Notes under the pieces: model-generated
What the model was told of the DNA's origin: nothing
Databases searched by the model: none
What the model saw: the letters and a program-made list of their open reading frames with translations, nothing else
Position numbers and translations under genes: made by a program
In this document: positions 42,862-53,738 of the stretch, piece after piece
Layout of the letters: each line of letters starts with the position of its first letter
Numbering within the stretch: the first letter of the stretch is position 1
Origin: Euglena gracilis
Taxonomy: Eukaryota; Euglenida; Euglenophyceae; Euglenales
DNA: 64,000 bases
Direction: 5' to 3'
NCBI GenBank assembly: GCA_039621445.1
Contig: CP154956.1
Coordinates: forward strand, 79,046,474 to 79,110,473

Positions 42862-43192
42862 GGGGGGGGGTTAGGGGGGACGGGAATAGCTCACTATCAT
42901 AGGTAGCACTTTTTATGAAGAACTTCCCAAAAAAGTGCTCAAAGATCGACGTTTTTGGGACGTTTTCGAAAATCACTTTTTGACAAATGTGCTTAAAAAT
43001 GACCATTTCTTGCGAACATCCAAAAAAGTTGCCAAAATGACCCCCTTTGGGTTGCCCGAGGGTTGGGTATGGGAACAGCTCGGGTGGGGGGACCTAGGTC
43101 CCCCCCCCCCCAAGCTGTCCCCTCCCATAACTGTTCCCATTGGGCTGTAAAGGGTCCCGGGGACGGGAATAGCTCGGGGGGGGGGGGCATGG
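42862..43192. mobile_element. MITE family M3, left end truncated
   Basis: It matches 31205-31540 (TTTTTGGGACGTTTTCGAAA, CAGGTGGACCTAGGTCC-type centre) and ends GGGGCATGG|TA. Confidence 0.65.
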
Positions 43193-43204
43193 TACTTTCA
43201 CACA

Positions 43205-43490
43205 TAAAAAAAACTTTAGAGGGCCAGTGATGCCTAATTTGACAAAATATTCAGGTAGATTCCTAATTTCGAGGCATACATTTTGCAAAATTTTGAATGG
43301 TGATTCCTAATTTGGTGTCAAAATGCTAAATTTAGGTTGGGGATTCCTAAGTTGGAGCCCAAAAAGGATTTTTTCTCCCAAAAATTCGTTTTTGGTGATT
43401 CCTAATTTGGCCACCAAAAATGTGATGTTCCCCCGTGACCCCCCTCATGACCTCCTCCCCGGTGACCCGAACCACCCCCGAAAAAATATC
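43205..43490. repeat. GTGACCCC/CCTAATTT repeat family, copy
   Basis: TGATGCCTAATTTGACAAAA, GATTCCTAATTT repeated, ATGTGATGTTCCCC, then GTGACCCCCC steps ending GACCCGAACCACCC. Other copies: 38790-39030, 52055-52400 and 53210-53550. Confidence 0.65.
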
Positions 43491-43544
43491 TTTGGTATTG
43501 GTATTTCTGAATGTTTGACGTTTTTTTTTCCAACAGCAACCAGT

Positions 43545-43700
43545 ACCCCCCCAAAACGACTTGGAATCGCAAGGGATTTGTCCCCCAAACGACTTGGAAA
43601 CACAAGGAATTTTGTTATTTTTGGGCCCTCAGACAGTGGAGCAGCAAAAAGGATTTGCCCCCCAAAAACAGCTTGGAAACACAAGGGTTTTGCCCCCCCC
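43545..43700. repeat. ~75-bp repeat (CCCCCCAAAACGACTTGG), diverged
   Basis: Units of CCCCCAAAACGACTTGGAA, CACAAGGRATTTTGTTATTT, GGGCCCTCAGACAGTKGAGC. The same unit is tandem at 63700-64000. Confidence 0.6.
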
Positions 43701-43963
43701 CCAAATCGACTTAGGGACACTTTGAGGGGGGGGGTGAGGGTGATCGGGTTATACCCACGTTTTTTGTATAAGTAGGGGGCGGGATGACTAACTACCCTCC
43801 CCCCTAATTGCCCCCCCCCCCTAATTGGCTAATTGGCCTCCGGGACAAGACCGGCCAATTTCGGCAAGGCCGCAAAAAGGCTCAAAAAACCTCCAAAAAT
43901 GTCCATTTCGAAAACTTTTAAAAAAAATTGCCGGAAAAGAAAAAGTCATGGCCAATCCAACTA

Positions 43964-44509
43964 CCATCCCCCTCCCATTATGTACCTCCCCCAGGGAGGC
44001 CGAAATTGGGGGGGGAGGTACATAATGGGGGGTAGGTACATAATGGAGGGGGGTACCCAGGTCCCATTCCCAGACCCGACCGAACAGCCCAAAAGGGGTC
44101 ATTTTTGGCAACTTTTTTTGATGTTTGCAAAAGTTTGTCAATTTTCAGCACATTTGCCAAATATCACTTTTTGAAACCGTGTTTGGGCCGATTTCGAGAC
44201 TTTAAAAGTCTTAAATCTTCGCCCAAAACACGGTTTCAAACAAGAACAGTGTTTTGGGCCAAGGTTTTAGGGGGGCCCAGGGGCGACCACGGCGCCTTCG
44301 GCGCCGCGGTCCCCGCCCCTGGGCTCCCCCTAACTCTTGGCCCAAACACAGTTCTTGACACAGAAAACGTCCCAAAAACGTCAATTTTTGAGCATTTTTT
44401 GGGAAATTCTTTAGAAAAAGTGTTATGACAGTGGGCTACCATCCCCCCCCATTATGTACCTCCCCCCCCCAGGGGGTACATAATGGGGGGGTACATAATG
44501 GGGGGATGG
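43964..44509. mobile_element. MITE family M2 inserted in M1 (TA duplication)
   Basis: CCATCCCCC...GGGGGATGG, with TA on both sides (43962-43963; 44510-44511). The uninterrupted M1 sequence is seen at 48115-48140. It is itself cut by a foldback at 44187-44362. Confidence 0.75.
44187..44362. mobile_element. Foldback element F2 inserted in M2
   Basis: The uninterrupted M2 copy reads TTTTTGAAAACGTCCC (near 34170). Here about 180-200 bp lie between GAAA and GAAAACGTCCC. The insert has an inner palindrome (CCGTGTTTGGG ... CCCAAAACACGG around GACTTTAAAAGTC) and a second inverted part ending at GGCGCCTTCGGCGCC. Relative: 55430-55770. Confidence 0.65.
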
Positions 44510-44813
44510 TATGCTCAAAAAATCGACAAATTTTACACAGGGAAAAAATTGGGGGGTAGGGGTCCTCGAGCCCCCCCCCCCTAATTGGCTAATTGGGGGT
44601 CTGAAGCAGGGTTGCATTTTGGAATATAGGGATATAGGAGATACAGGTACCCCCCCCCTAAATGACCCTATTAATGTTGCTTCAGGACCCCCCAAAGGGT
44701 CATCTAGGGGGGGTCATTTAGGGGGGGATTACTTTTCCCACTGAAAAATTGCTCTGCTCCATGACCCCCCCCTAGATGACCCCCCCCGGGGGGTCATCTA
44801 GGGGGGGGTCATC

Positions 44814-47391
44814 GCTGAGCTCTTATCCCTTTATGGGTAAGAGCGAAGCTTACCCCTGGCGAAACCCCCCCCTGTCACCCCCCCCCCCCCCCCTCCACCC
44901 CCCCCCCCCCCCCCGCCCCCTCGGGAACCGACGGATTATCACCATGATCCCGGCCCCGTTCCCGGAATTTTTTTTTTCAGTCGCGAGCGACTGGATTCCT
45001 AGTTTCCGAATCACCTGGGTTTGACCCCCAACTCCCCGCCAGGCCCGAGTTATTCACGCGCGAAGGGGTCCAAACTCGGTAGGATTTACCCGCCCCCCCT
45101 GGATAAGCCCCCCCCCCTTTGGACTGCCAAAAAAATGTCAAATTTCAAAATATCTCCAAAATGAAGCCAAATCAAAGGAAATGTCCGGAGACCTAATTTG
45201 ATGCCCTTGGAACGCCCCATCTACCGGTATTTTGATTTCCCCGCAACTCCTCGCCCAGCCCGAGATACGGCCGTTTTCGGCGCAGATGGCCGTTTTGTAC
45301 ACTTTTCCCACTGTCCGACTTAGCCGTTTTCGGGGGGTGGGGGGTCAAAAAATCGATGTTTTCAAAATTTCTCGAAAATGATGCAAAATCAAAGGAAATG
45401 TCCGAAGACCTAAATTGAAGCCCTTGGAACGCTCTATCTACTGGGATTTTGGTTTCCCCGCAGCTCACCGCCCAGCCCGAGATACGGGCGTTTTTTTGGC
45501 CAATTTGGGCCGTTTCAGGCCATTTTGTACACTTTTCCCTCTGTTCGACTTAGCCGTTTTCGGCCAAAAAGGTCGAAAAAAATCGAAATTTTTTTTTTGC
45601 CCGAAACGATGTTTTTTGGCCTCCCGGACCCAGAAAAACTGTTTTTGAGCCGAAAACGAGCGTTTTTCGACCCGCCAGCGCCCCGTTTTGGGCCGCCGAC
45701 CCATTGACTTTGGGTCAAATCCGGGTCAAAAAAGTCGAAAAAAGTCGAAAAATTTTTTTTTGCCCGAAACGATGTTTTTTGGCCTCCCGGACCCAGAAAA
45801 ACTGTTTTTGAGCCGAAAACGAGCGTTTTTCGACCCGCCAGCGCCCCGTTTTGGGCCGCCGACCCATTGACTTTGGGTCAAAAAAGTCAAAAAAAATCGA
45901 AAAAATTTTTTTTGCCCGAAACGATGTTTTTTGGCCTCCCGGACCCAGAAAAACAGTTTTTGAGCCGAAAACGAGCGTTTTTTTTTTTTTATTCGCCTGC
46001 GCCCTGTTTTTGGCCGCCGACCCATTGACTTTGGGTCAAATCCGGGTTAAAAAAAGTCAAAAAAAATCAAAAAAATTTTTTTTGCCCGAAACGATGTTTT
46101 TTGGCCTCCCGGACCCAGAAAAACAGTTTTTGAGCCGAAAACGAGCGTTTTTCGACCCGCCGGCGCCCCGTTTTGGGCCGCCGACCCATTGACTTTGGGT
46201 CAAACCCGGGTCAAAAAAGTCGAAAAAAAATTGAAAAAAATTTTTTTGCCCGAAACGATGTTTTTTGGCCTCCCGGACCTGGAAAAGCTGTTTTTGAGCC
46301 GAAAACGAGCGTTTTTCGACCCGCCAGCGCCCCGTTTTGGGCCGCCGACCCATTGACTTTGGGTCAAATCCGGGTCAAAAAAGTCGAAAAAAATCGAAAA
46401 AATTTTTTTTGCCCGAAACGATGTTTTTTGGCCTCCCGGACCCAGAAAAACTGTTTTTGAGCCGAAAATGAGCGTTTTTCGACCCACCGGCGCCCCGTTT
46501 TGGGCCGCCGACCCATTGACTTTGGGTCAAAAAAGTCAAAAAAAATCGAAAAAATTTTTTTTGCCCGAAACGATGTTTTTTGGCCTCCCGGACCCAGAAA
46601 AACAGTTTTTGAGCCGAAAACGAGCGTTTTTCGACCCGCCGGCGCCCCGTTTTGGGCCGCCGACCCATTGACTTTGGGTCAAATCCGGGTCAAAAAAGTC
46701 GAAAAAAATCGAAAAAATTTTTTTTGCCCGAAACGATGTTTTTTGGCCTCCCGGACCCAGAAAAACTGTTTTTGAGCCGAAAACGAGCGTTTTTCGACCC
46801 ACCGGCGCCCCGTTTTGGGCCGCCGACCCATTGACTTTGGGTCAAATCCAGGTCAAAAAAGTCAAAAAAAATCGAAAAAATTTTTTTTGCCCGAAACGAT
46901 GTTTTTTGGCCTCCCGGACCCAGAAAAACAGTTTTTGAGCCGAAAACGAGCGTTTTTCGACCCGCCGGCGCCCCGTTTTGGGCCGCCGACCCATTGACTT
47001 TGGGTCAAAACCGGGTCAAAAAAGTCGAAAAAAAATCGAAAAAATTTTTTTTTGCCCGAAACGATGTTTTTTGGCCTCCCGGACCCAGAAAAACAGTTTT
47101 TGAGCCGAAAACGAGCGTTTTTCGACCCGCCGGCGCCCCGTTTTGGGCCGCCGACCCATTGACTTTGGGTCAAACCCGGGTCAAAAAAGTCGAAAAAAAA
47201 TCGAAAAAATTTTTTTGCTCGAAACGATGTTTTTTTGGCCTCCCGGACCCAGAAAAACTGTTTTGAGCCGAAAACGAGCGTTTTTCGGGCCGCCGGGCCG
47301 CCGGGCTGCCGGGCCGTCGGGCCGCCGGGCCGGGGTCAATGAAGGGGTGGGGGCGCGCTTATAAAGAGCTCAGCACTATTCAAAACCTGGT
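44814..47391 (-). mobile_element. Composite satellite-bearing element, copy 3 (inverted, complete)
   Basis: It starts GCTGAGCTCTTATCCC and ends TTCAAAACCTGGT. It carries the end hairpin, CGCGCGAAGGGGTCC segment, two CTCGGGCT units, about 10-11 satellite units, the GC-only block and the TTATAAAGAGCTCAGCAC module, in the mirror order of copy 2. The minisatellite is absent, so that array is specific to copy 2. Confidence 0.7.
45570..47290 (-). repeat. 163-bp satellite array, about 10-11 inverted units
   Basis: Units of GACCCATTGACTTTGGGTCA, TTTTTTGCCCGAAACGATG, CCCGGACCCAGAAAAACTG. Two units lack about 20 bp of the TCCGGGTCAAAAAAGTCG part. Units are more alike here than in the plus-strand array. 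Confidence 0.9.
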
Positions 47392-47500
47392 ATAGGGGGG
47401 GGGTGGTATAGGTATAGGTATAGGTTTAGGTTTTTCCACCTCCTATATCTCCTATATCTCCTATATGTCGTGACCAAAAACAGTTTTTTGGGGGGCATTA

Positions 47501-47670
47501 CCCCCCCCCCCTCAAAGTGGCCACCCTCGTGGCACCGTGGGACCTCAAAATGGCCACTCTAGCAGAGGGGACACTTTGGGGGGGGGGGAGTCAAATTTTG
47601 GCCTTCGGCGCCACTTTGGGGGGAACCAAAATTTGCCAATTTTTTTGGCCACTTTGAGGGGGGGTGAGGG
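47501..47670. mobile_element. MITE family M7 (CCCTCAAAGTGGCCA), TA duplication
   Basis: CCCCTCAAAGTGGCCA...GGCCACTTTGAGGGG with TA on both sides (47499-47500; 47671-47672). Second copy at 54546-54754. Confidence 0.7.
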
Positions 47671-47800
47671 TATGAACGACATTGCAAGGAATTGTTTGCC
47701 CGTGTTTTGTTGGACGCTTTATCACCCAACCTTCTTTGCAACTTCATGGCTTCCATTCCGAAGAAACTACCATGTCCCCCCTGAATCATTCCCACCCAAG

Positions 47801-48510
47801 GGGGGTGTACCCCCCGCGACCCCCCCCCCCCCGCGACCCCCCCGCGACCCCCCCCGCGACCCAGACATAGAGGGTTTCCGCATCCCAGTAGGAGCCAAAA
47901 AATGGCACCCAATTAGGAATTGCCACCCAAATTAGGAATCAAAATTGCCGAAAAAGTGTGATAAATTCCTACCCTCACCCCCCCCCCTATTTGGCTAATG
48001 GCCGGGCTCCTTCAGACCCCCCATTAGCCAATTAGGGGGGGGGACAATTAGGGGGGGGGGCTCGAGGACCCCGACCCCATAATTTTTGACCTGTGCAAAA
48101 TTGGTCGATTTTTTGTGCATTTTTGGATTGGTCATGACTTTTTCTTATCCGGCAATTTTTAACATTTTCGAAACGGATGTTTTTGGAGGTTTTCTGAGCC
48201 CTTGCCGAAATTGGCCAAAGTTGGCCAAGGGAACGTCCATTGGCCAATTGGGCTAACCCCCCCCCCTAATTGGCTAATGGACCTCCCTTAAGGACCCCCC
48301 AATTAGCCAATTAGGGGGGGGGGCAATTAGGGGGGGGGTGAGGGTACTTGGATCTATATTTGGACCCAAAAGTTCCAAAAACAGGTCACATATGACGTTG
48401 TACGTGAGGTCACACTGGTCACACGTGACCCGTCAAAACTGCCACGTTCCCCACCCCCGCCCCCCCCCCCGCGACCCCCCCGCGACCCCGCCCGCGACCC
48501 ATACACCCCC
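47801..48510. mobile_element. MITE family M4, 3-bp duplication AAG, split by M1
   Basis: GGGGGTGTA...TACACCCCC with AAG on both sides (47798-47800; 48511-48513). An M1 MITE lies at 47972-48344. Confidence 0.75.
47972..48344. mobile_element. MITE family M1, complete, TA duplication
   Basis: CCCTCACCCCCCC...GGGGGGGGGTGAGGG with TA on both sides (47970-47971; 48345-48346). Related M4 copies read ATTCCTAATTGGATCTAT at the site (55957), giving an empty-site comparison. Confidence 0.8.
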
Positions 48511-48723
48511 AAGGAGGCCACTTTTCACGGATGGGAATAGTTGGGGGGGGAATAGTTGGGTGGGGGTTGGCACATACAAACCCCCCCAAATATTCCCAAC
48601 CCACCCCCGAACTATCCCCCCCCCCGAACTACTCCCAAAAATGGGGCTTTTAGTGTGTGTACAGAAAATTTTTTTTATTTATTGACCTTTTTTGAGAGTT
48701 TGAAAAATCGTGCATTTCACTGA

Positions 48724-49074
48724 TTGGTAGAGCAGGCGATGCGTGCAACTGATTATTGTGTTGGAAATGCAAACTTCATGTTTCCCAAGAATTGGCTGAA
48801 TTTGCCATTTTTATTTTCACCATCGCGGTCACTAAAGGTTGTGGAGCGCACTTTCAGTGTGCAAGAAGACTTGCAGACTCCAATCCGAAATTTGTTGAAT
48901 GAGAAAGTGGTGCAATCAGCGTTCAACTTGCTGAATTTTGGTGATGAGGGCCTCATTCCTCCCTCCCCGAGGGAGCCTAAAAAGTTTCTATATCACAAAG
49001 ATATTTCTTTTGAAGGCAATCCCTCCTCAGAGCCTTCTGACCTTACTGCCGATGTTGTCTCTTGGCAGCTCTGA
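48724..49074 (+). pseudogene. Probable hAT transposase C-terminal remnant
   Basis: A 116-residue open frame. The middle part (SLKVVERTFSVQEDL, RNLLNEKVVQSAF) resembles the hAT C-terminal dimerisation region, where ER-x-FS and RN-x-L are typical. Its location near the right end of an element with CAGGG tips and an 8-bp duplication supports this. The rest is unassigned. The catalytic core was not found. Confidence 0.35.
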
Positions 49075-49511
49075 CCCCAAAAAATAGTTGTTTGTGTCGG
49101 TGATCTGATCAACAAGGAAGAAGAGCCATCATTTTCGCTTCCTGTGCTCTTTCTTTGGCTCCTGAAGGCATTTATGTGTGCGAAGGTTTTGTGTTGGGGT
49201 GGGGATTTTTTTTGGAGGCATATAAGTGACATATAGGTAGAGGTATAGGTATAGGTTGTCGACATATAGGTTAGGTCTTTTGCCAAACCTATACCTATAT
49301 GCAACCCTGTCTGAAGGAGCCCGGCCATAAGCCAAATGGGGGGGGGTGAGGGTAGGGGGGGGCGTGGTACTTTCAATTCACGAAAATATGCCCTGTTTTT
49401 TTGTGAATAGGAATTTTGGGTAAAAAAATGACAAAAAAAATGCCCGAAAACATGGCGTGAAGCACAGCAACAAAAAACAGGGCAGGCGCCGGGCCTTTCT
49501 ATTCACGGTTA

Positions 49512-49717
49512 ACGTGACCCCCCCCCCCTATATGACACCCCCCCCTAATAGTCGCCCCCCCCCCTTGGGGGGGCGACAATTAGGGGGGGGTTACCCATGG
49601 ACCCAAAGGAAATGTGGGGTAATTGAGTAACCCCCCCCCTAATTGTCACCCCCCCCCCTAATAGTCGCGGGGTCAAAACGCTCCCGGGGGGGTGCCATTT
49701 AGGGGGGGGGGTCACGT
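49512..49717. mobile_element. MITE family M8 (ACGTGACCCC), TA duplication, copy 1
   Basis: ACGTGACCCCCCC...GGGGGGTCACGT with TA on both sides. The interior has CCCCCCTAATAGTCGC and its inverse. Confidence 0.7.
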
Positions 49718-49719
49718 TA

Positions 49720-50320
49720 CCAGGGTTGGGCGGCAATTTTGCGGAGTAATTTTGCAGCGCAAATTTGTGGTAATTTTCCCCGGACCCGGTGAAAAAAAAT
49801 TTCCATCGGTTACGGCCAGACGTGAGACAGGCTCTCATCATTCCCGAAGAACGGATCTTTTTTTTGGGAAAGGGTCCGCCAGTGCGTGGCATTTGGGGGG
49901 GGGGGTGGTATGATTTGCCTCGGTACATCCAAAATTGGATTCCAAGTCCGAGTGCTTCTGAAAATAAGCCGCATTCGGGTTGTATTGGCACTGGAACCAG
50001 AACACTGCTGGAAGAAAGTAAACCAGATGAGCAGCACTCTGTGCATGACCAGTAGCAGAAGCAACACTGTCCCACCTTACAAACAGCGTCCCGAGTGACA
50101 GGCCTGGAAGAAGAAGTTCAGAATAGGGGGGGAAATAAGATTTTGTCCGAACCTGAAATGCCGCTCCAGTTCCAGCCACATGACTCTGGAAGGCCGGCGT
50201 CCTCCACAATTGCACAAAGGGATCCCAATATTATGACCAAGATTGCCAGGGGATGAACCAGAGTTGTCAGCCATGTCCTCCACATGGGCGGCTTGAAAAA
50301 TCGGAAACACGTTTGGGGGT
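49720..50320. other. Unassigned segment between two M8 MITEs
   Basis: Mixed-composition sequence. Minus-strand frames of 77-176 residues overlap one another (for example 50215-49838, with FQSHVAGTGAAFQ and LFVRWDSVASATG). They may be fragments of one spliced or decayed gene, but no family is recognised. Confidence 0.3.
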
Positions 50321-50324
50321 GTTA

Positions 50325-50592
50325 ACGTGACCCCCCCCTATTTGTCCCCCCCCCCTAATTGGCCAGAGCCCAGGTGGCCAATTAGGGGGGGGGGGTTACT
50401 CATTTCAAGGGAAAATGCCTTTGTTCGGGTGTTTTTCGGGGGTTTGCGACTATGAAGGACGGGGCCCAGGTGGCCAATTGGGGGGGGTTAGGGACAATTA
50501 GGGGTAACCCCCCCCTAATTGTCCCCCCCCCTAATTGGCTAGAAGGGGGGTCCGGGCTGCCTGGCTGGTGGCTAACTAGGTGGGGGGTTCAC
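50325..50592. mobile_element. MITE family M8, copy 2 (right end diverged)
   Basis: Left end TTAACGTGACCCCCC as in copy 1. The interior repeats CCCAGGTGGCCAATTAGGGG. The right end reads GGGGTTCACGTCACC, with the TA lost. Confidence 0.55.
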
Positions 50593-50939
50593 GTCACCCC
50601 CGTGACCCCCCCCCGTGACCCCCCCCCGTGACCAGGGATGATGTTCGTTTTCTAACCGATCATTTTAAAACACGTTTTTTTTCGAAAAAAACCCGTTTTT
50701 TTGAAAAAAAAACGTCTTTTTTAACTTCGTGGCCCCCCGCCGTTTTTTTCAAAAAAAACATTTTTTTTTGTTTCTTCCCCCAGAAATTTCAAAAAAGTCA
50801 GGTTCCTGTCCCCTTCCGCCACCCCGCCAGCTGCCACAGACGACCATTCTGTCAGTGTGGGTGTGTCCTTCGGGAACAATTTTTAGTGCGCAACAAAGCC
50901 AACGCTGCAGACCACTGCTGTGGCAAAATGGTGAACCTT

Positions 50940-51240
50940 GGTCTTGGGTGCCCACTGCAAAACCAAAGTTTTTGACACAGCCACTGCAAATCTTGCGTCA
51001 AACGGTTTTGTCAATCGTCAAACTTGGAAATCTGGCTCAAAAAGTTTTTGCAATTGTTAACTGCAAGGTCTGGAAACACAAAGTTTTTTGCCACAGCCAA
51101 CGATATCTTTGAAGTTTTTGCCACAGCCAACAGCAAGATCTGGGCCCAATGGTTTTTACCACAGCGAAATGCAAAATCTGCCCCAAAGGTTTTGCCACAG
51201 CGAATTACACAAAAGATGTCCCAGAACCTTTGCTAGCCAA
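50940..51240 (+). repeat. Degenerate ~45-bp tandem repeat (GTTTTTGCCACAGC)
   Basis: GTTTTTGMCACAGCCAA followed by GCAARATCTGG recurs about seven times from 50960 with 40-48 bp spacing. The frames over it change often, so a protein repeat is not supported. Confidence 0.6.
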
Positions 51241-52020
51241 CTGGAAAGCTGGCCCACGGGCTGTTTTTGGCCTACAGAAGTTTTTCCACACTTTTTCAGA
51301 CCAAACATTCAGACCAGACATTTTTGACCCACATTGGAGGGAAGACCAAATTCCCCAACACCCACATAAGATGCCAAAACCTAAAGCAAAAAAAAAGCAG
51401 TAAACAGAATCAAAACGTGGGACCATTCCCGATTGTAGTGAAGTTACGTGTCCCATGTAACACACCGTGCAACACATGGAAGAACAGGTCTGCGGCGACC
51501 ATCTCCCACAAACGGGCTCCCAGACAATGTAACTGTTACTTGGTTGACACTGAAGCAAAACAAAAAACAATTGCTGTTGGCAATCAACAACACACCAGTG
51601 ACGACTGAAGTCACCACTTGTCTCTTCCTTTGTCCTTCAAATAGTCTGACACCAACAGGTGTGATGCGTGTGCTTGTCAAATCCAACTTTGCATTGCTGA
51701 TGAAAGAAATTGAGCAAAAGTGCAAATTTTACCTGACAAACCTTTCAATTTTTCTGAAAGGGGTTGTGAGGTTCCTCGTCTTCCATATTTGAAGCTCCGT
51801 CTGTGACAATGCCTGGCGAGAACACTGAGGTTGATCCTGAGTTGCAAATTCATGCACACCTGCAATTAAACATTTCACTTCAGAACATAAACCTTCTTGC
51901 CGGTATTGGAAATCTTCGGTCCGAAGCACCTCCACACAGGATCCTCGATCCATCAAGATATATAGGAATATAACCAGGTACCGCAATTCCTAATCCAAAA
52001 AAAACCAATGGTGGTTTTTA
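51241..52020. other. Unassigned segment with short frames
   Basis: A plus-strand frame at 51448-51792 (114 residues, TTEVTTCLFLCPSNSL) and its minus-strand shadow both look protein-like in composition. No domain, start context or splice structure was recognised. Confidence 0.25.
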
Positions 52021-52054
52021 GTTTTTAAAAAAAAAAAAAAAAAAAAACACCATC

Positions 52055-52400
52055 CCTGCCCGTGACCCCCCCCCCGTGACCCGAACAAGGACCCTTTTCG
52101 GCAAAAAAGGACCCTTTTCGTAGGGAAAATTTTTGGCCGGTGATGCCTAATTTGATAAAATTCTCAGGCAGATTCCTAATTTTGAGGTGTAAATTTTTCA
52201 TATTTGGGCTTGGTGATTCCTATTTTGGTGTCAAACTCCTAATATCAGGTGTGGGGATTACTAATTTGTGGAATTTTTCCACAAAAATTCCGGCTCGGTG
52301 ATTCCTAATTTTGTCACCAAAAATGTGGTGTTCCCCTGTGAGCCACCCCCCCCCGTCCCCCCCCGTCGCCCCCCCCCCCCCGTGACCCGAACCACCCCCT
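52055..52400. repeat. GTGACCCC/CCTAATTT repeat family, copy
   Basis: CGTGACCCGAACAAGGACCC, GATGCCTAATTTGATAAAAT, GATTCCTAATTTTG and GTGACCCGAACCACCCCC in the same order as 53210-53550. Confidence 0.65.
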
Positions 52401-52530
52401 TCCTTTCGCGCTTTGGTTTTTTGCGAAATTTCCATTTTTTGCGAATTTTCCATTTTTTTTCGCAAAAAAAAACGAGAAAAAATCGTCTGCGGAGTCCAAG
52501 TTACCCATCCCTGACGGTTACAGAAAAATT

Positions 52531-52614
52531 GTGGGCATAACCCGTATTCAGGCCGTGTAACGTGTCAAGGGCACCCTTGACCCGTTACACGGCCTGAATA
52601 TGGGTTATGCCCAC
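52531..52614. mobile_element. Foldback F3, arms about 40 bp
   Basis: GTGGGCATAACCCGTATTCA ... GTCAAGGG, centre CA, then CCCTTGAC ... GGTTATGCCCAC. The arms differ at two or three positions. Confidence 0.8.
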
Positions 52615-52619
52615 TATTT

Positions 52620-52860
52620 TTATGTAAAGTGGGGAAGCAAAGTATAAAAACCACAAGGGGAGGTAAGCAAGCGGCACACTTTCCCCGGTACGTTTCCGAG
52701 GAGGTCTGCAGGGGTGACAACGTGTTGCTGGTGTATTTCGCGGAGCGAAATAACCACAACAACAAGTAACAAGCCATCCACGAGGTTCACCGCGCGTTTC
52801 GTCATAGAGAAATGTGGAATGAAGGTCAAAGGGGTGACCATAGATTTCAGGGCAGGCATC
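52620..52860 (-). other. Unassigned short frame (79 residues)
   Basis: The open frame contains a hydrophobic run (LVDGLLLVVVVISL) and otherwise ordinary composition. It could be an exon or transposase fragment; I do not recognise it. Confidence 0.25.
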
Positions 52861-53209
52861 TGTTTCTGACCACAGATTTTAGGGCAGGGACCAATTAATC
52901 GTTAATCGTCCGAGACACCCCGATTAATCGCGATTCATCGTTCGCCAACCCGAAACGATTACCACCTCCCCCCCTAATTGACCCCCCCCCTAATTGACCA
53001 AACGCCCCGGGGAAAATTTTTTTTAACCCCCCCCTAATTGACTGCCCGGGGGGATACCGTGCTGAAGCACACCCTAATTGACGGCACCCCCCCTCTAATT
53101 GACCAACCCCCCCCCCCTAATTGAACCCCCCCCTAATTGACCAAAAGGGGGGTCCCGTGGAGAGGTCCCACGGTCAATTAGGGGGGGGGGAGGTGGTAAT
53201 TGGCACAAC

Positions 53210-53550
53210 CCCACCCCCGTGACCCCCCCCGTGACCCCCCCCGTGACCCTCCCGTGACCCGAATAAGGACCCTTTTCGGCGAAATTTTGTCGGGAAAAAT
53301 ATTGGCTGGCGATGCCTAATTTGATAAAATTCTGGGGCAGATTCCTAATTTTGAGGCGTAAATTTTTCAAATTTGGGCTTGGCGATTCCTAATTTGGAGT
53401 CAAAATCAGGTGTGGGGATTCCTAATTTGTGGAATTTTTCTCCAAAAATTCCGGCTCGATTCCTAATTTTGCCACCAAAAATGTGGTGTTCCCCCCGTGA
53501 CCCCCCCGTGACCCCCCCCCGTGACCCCCCCGTGACCCGAACCACCCTAG
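53210..53550. repeat. GTGACCCC/CCTAATTT repeat family, copy
   Basis: GTGACCCCCCC steps at both ends, GATGCCTAATTTGATAAAAT and GGCGATTCCTAATTTGGAGT inside. Confidence 0.65.
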
Positions 53551-53738
53551 AAACTGGGGGGGCAGGGGGGGGCGGCCGCTCCCCCGAGATTTTTTCGCCC
53601 CCCCGAGAATTTTTTGACTCAAAATTTCCCCCCAAAAAAAACTTATCCTCTAAAAAATTTTTGCAGGTTGTGAAAAAATTCTTTCAGATTAACCCAACTT
53701 TTCATTGAACTTTCAGGTGGTTTTGCTGTTGGACATCG

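Larger units (their letters stand above)
44607..49309. mobile_element. hAT-like element of 4.7 kb inserted in M1, 8-bp duplication
   Basis: Ends are CAGGGTTGCA and TGCAACCCTG. GTCTGAAG abuts both sides (44599-44606; right copy sharing the last G, 49309-49316), and the intact M1 copy has this 8-mer once. It contains a complete composite element (44814-47391), a CAAAGTGG-type MITE (47501-47670), an M4 MITE (47801-48510) and a probable hAT transposase remnant at 48724-49074. Confidence 0.7.
43795..49352. mobile_element. MITE family M1, split by two insertions
   Basis: The left end (CCCTCCCCCCTAATTG, preceded by TA 43793-43794) and right end (CCAAATGGGGGGGGTGAGGG, followed by TA 49353-49354) belong to one M1 copy in reverse orientation relative to 47972-48344. 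It is cut by an M2 MITE at 43964-44509 and by a 4.7-kb hAT-like element at 44607-49309. Removing both restores AATCCAAC...TGCTCAAAAAATCGAC and GGGGTCTGAAGGAGCCC as in intact copies. Confidence 0.7.
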
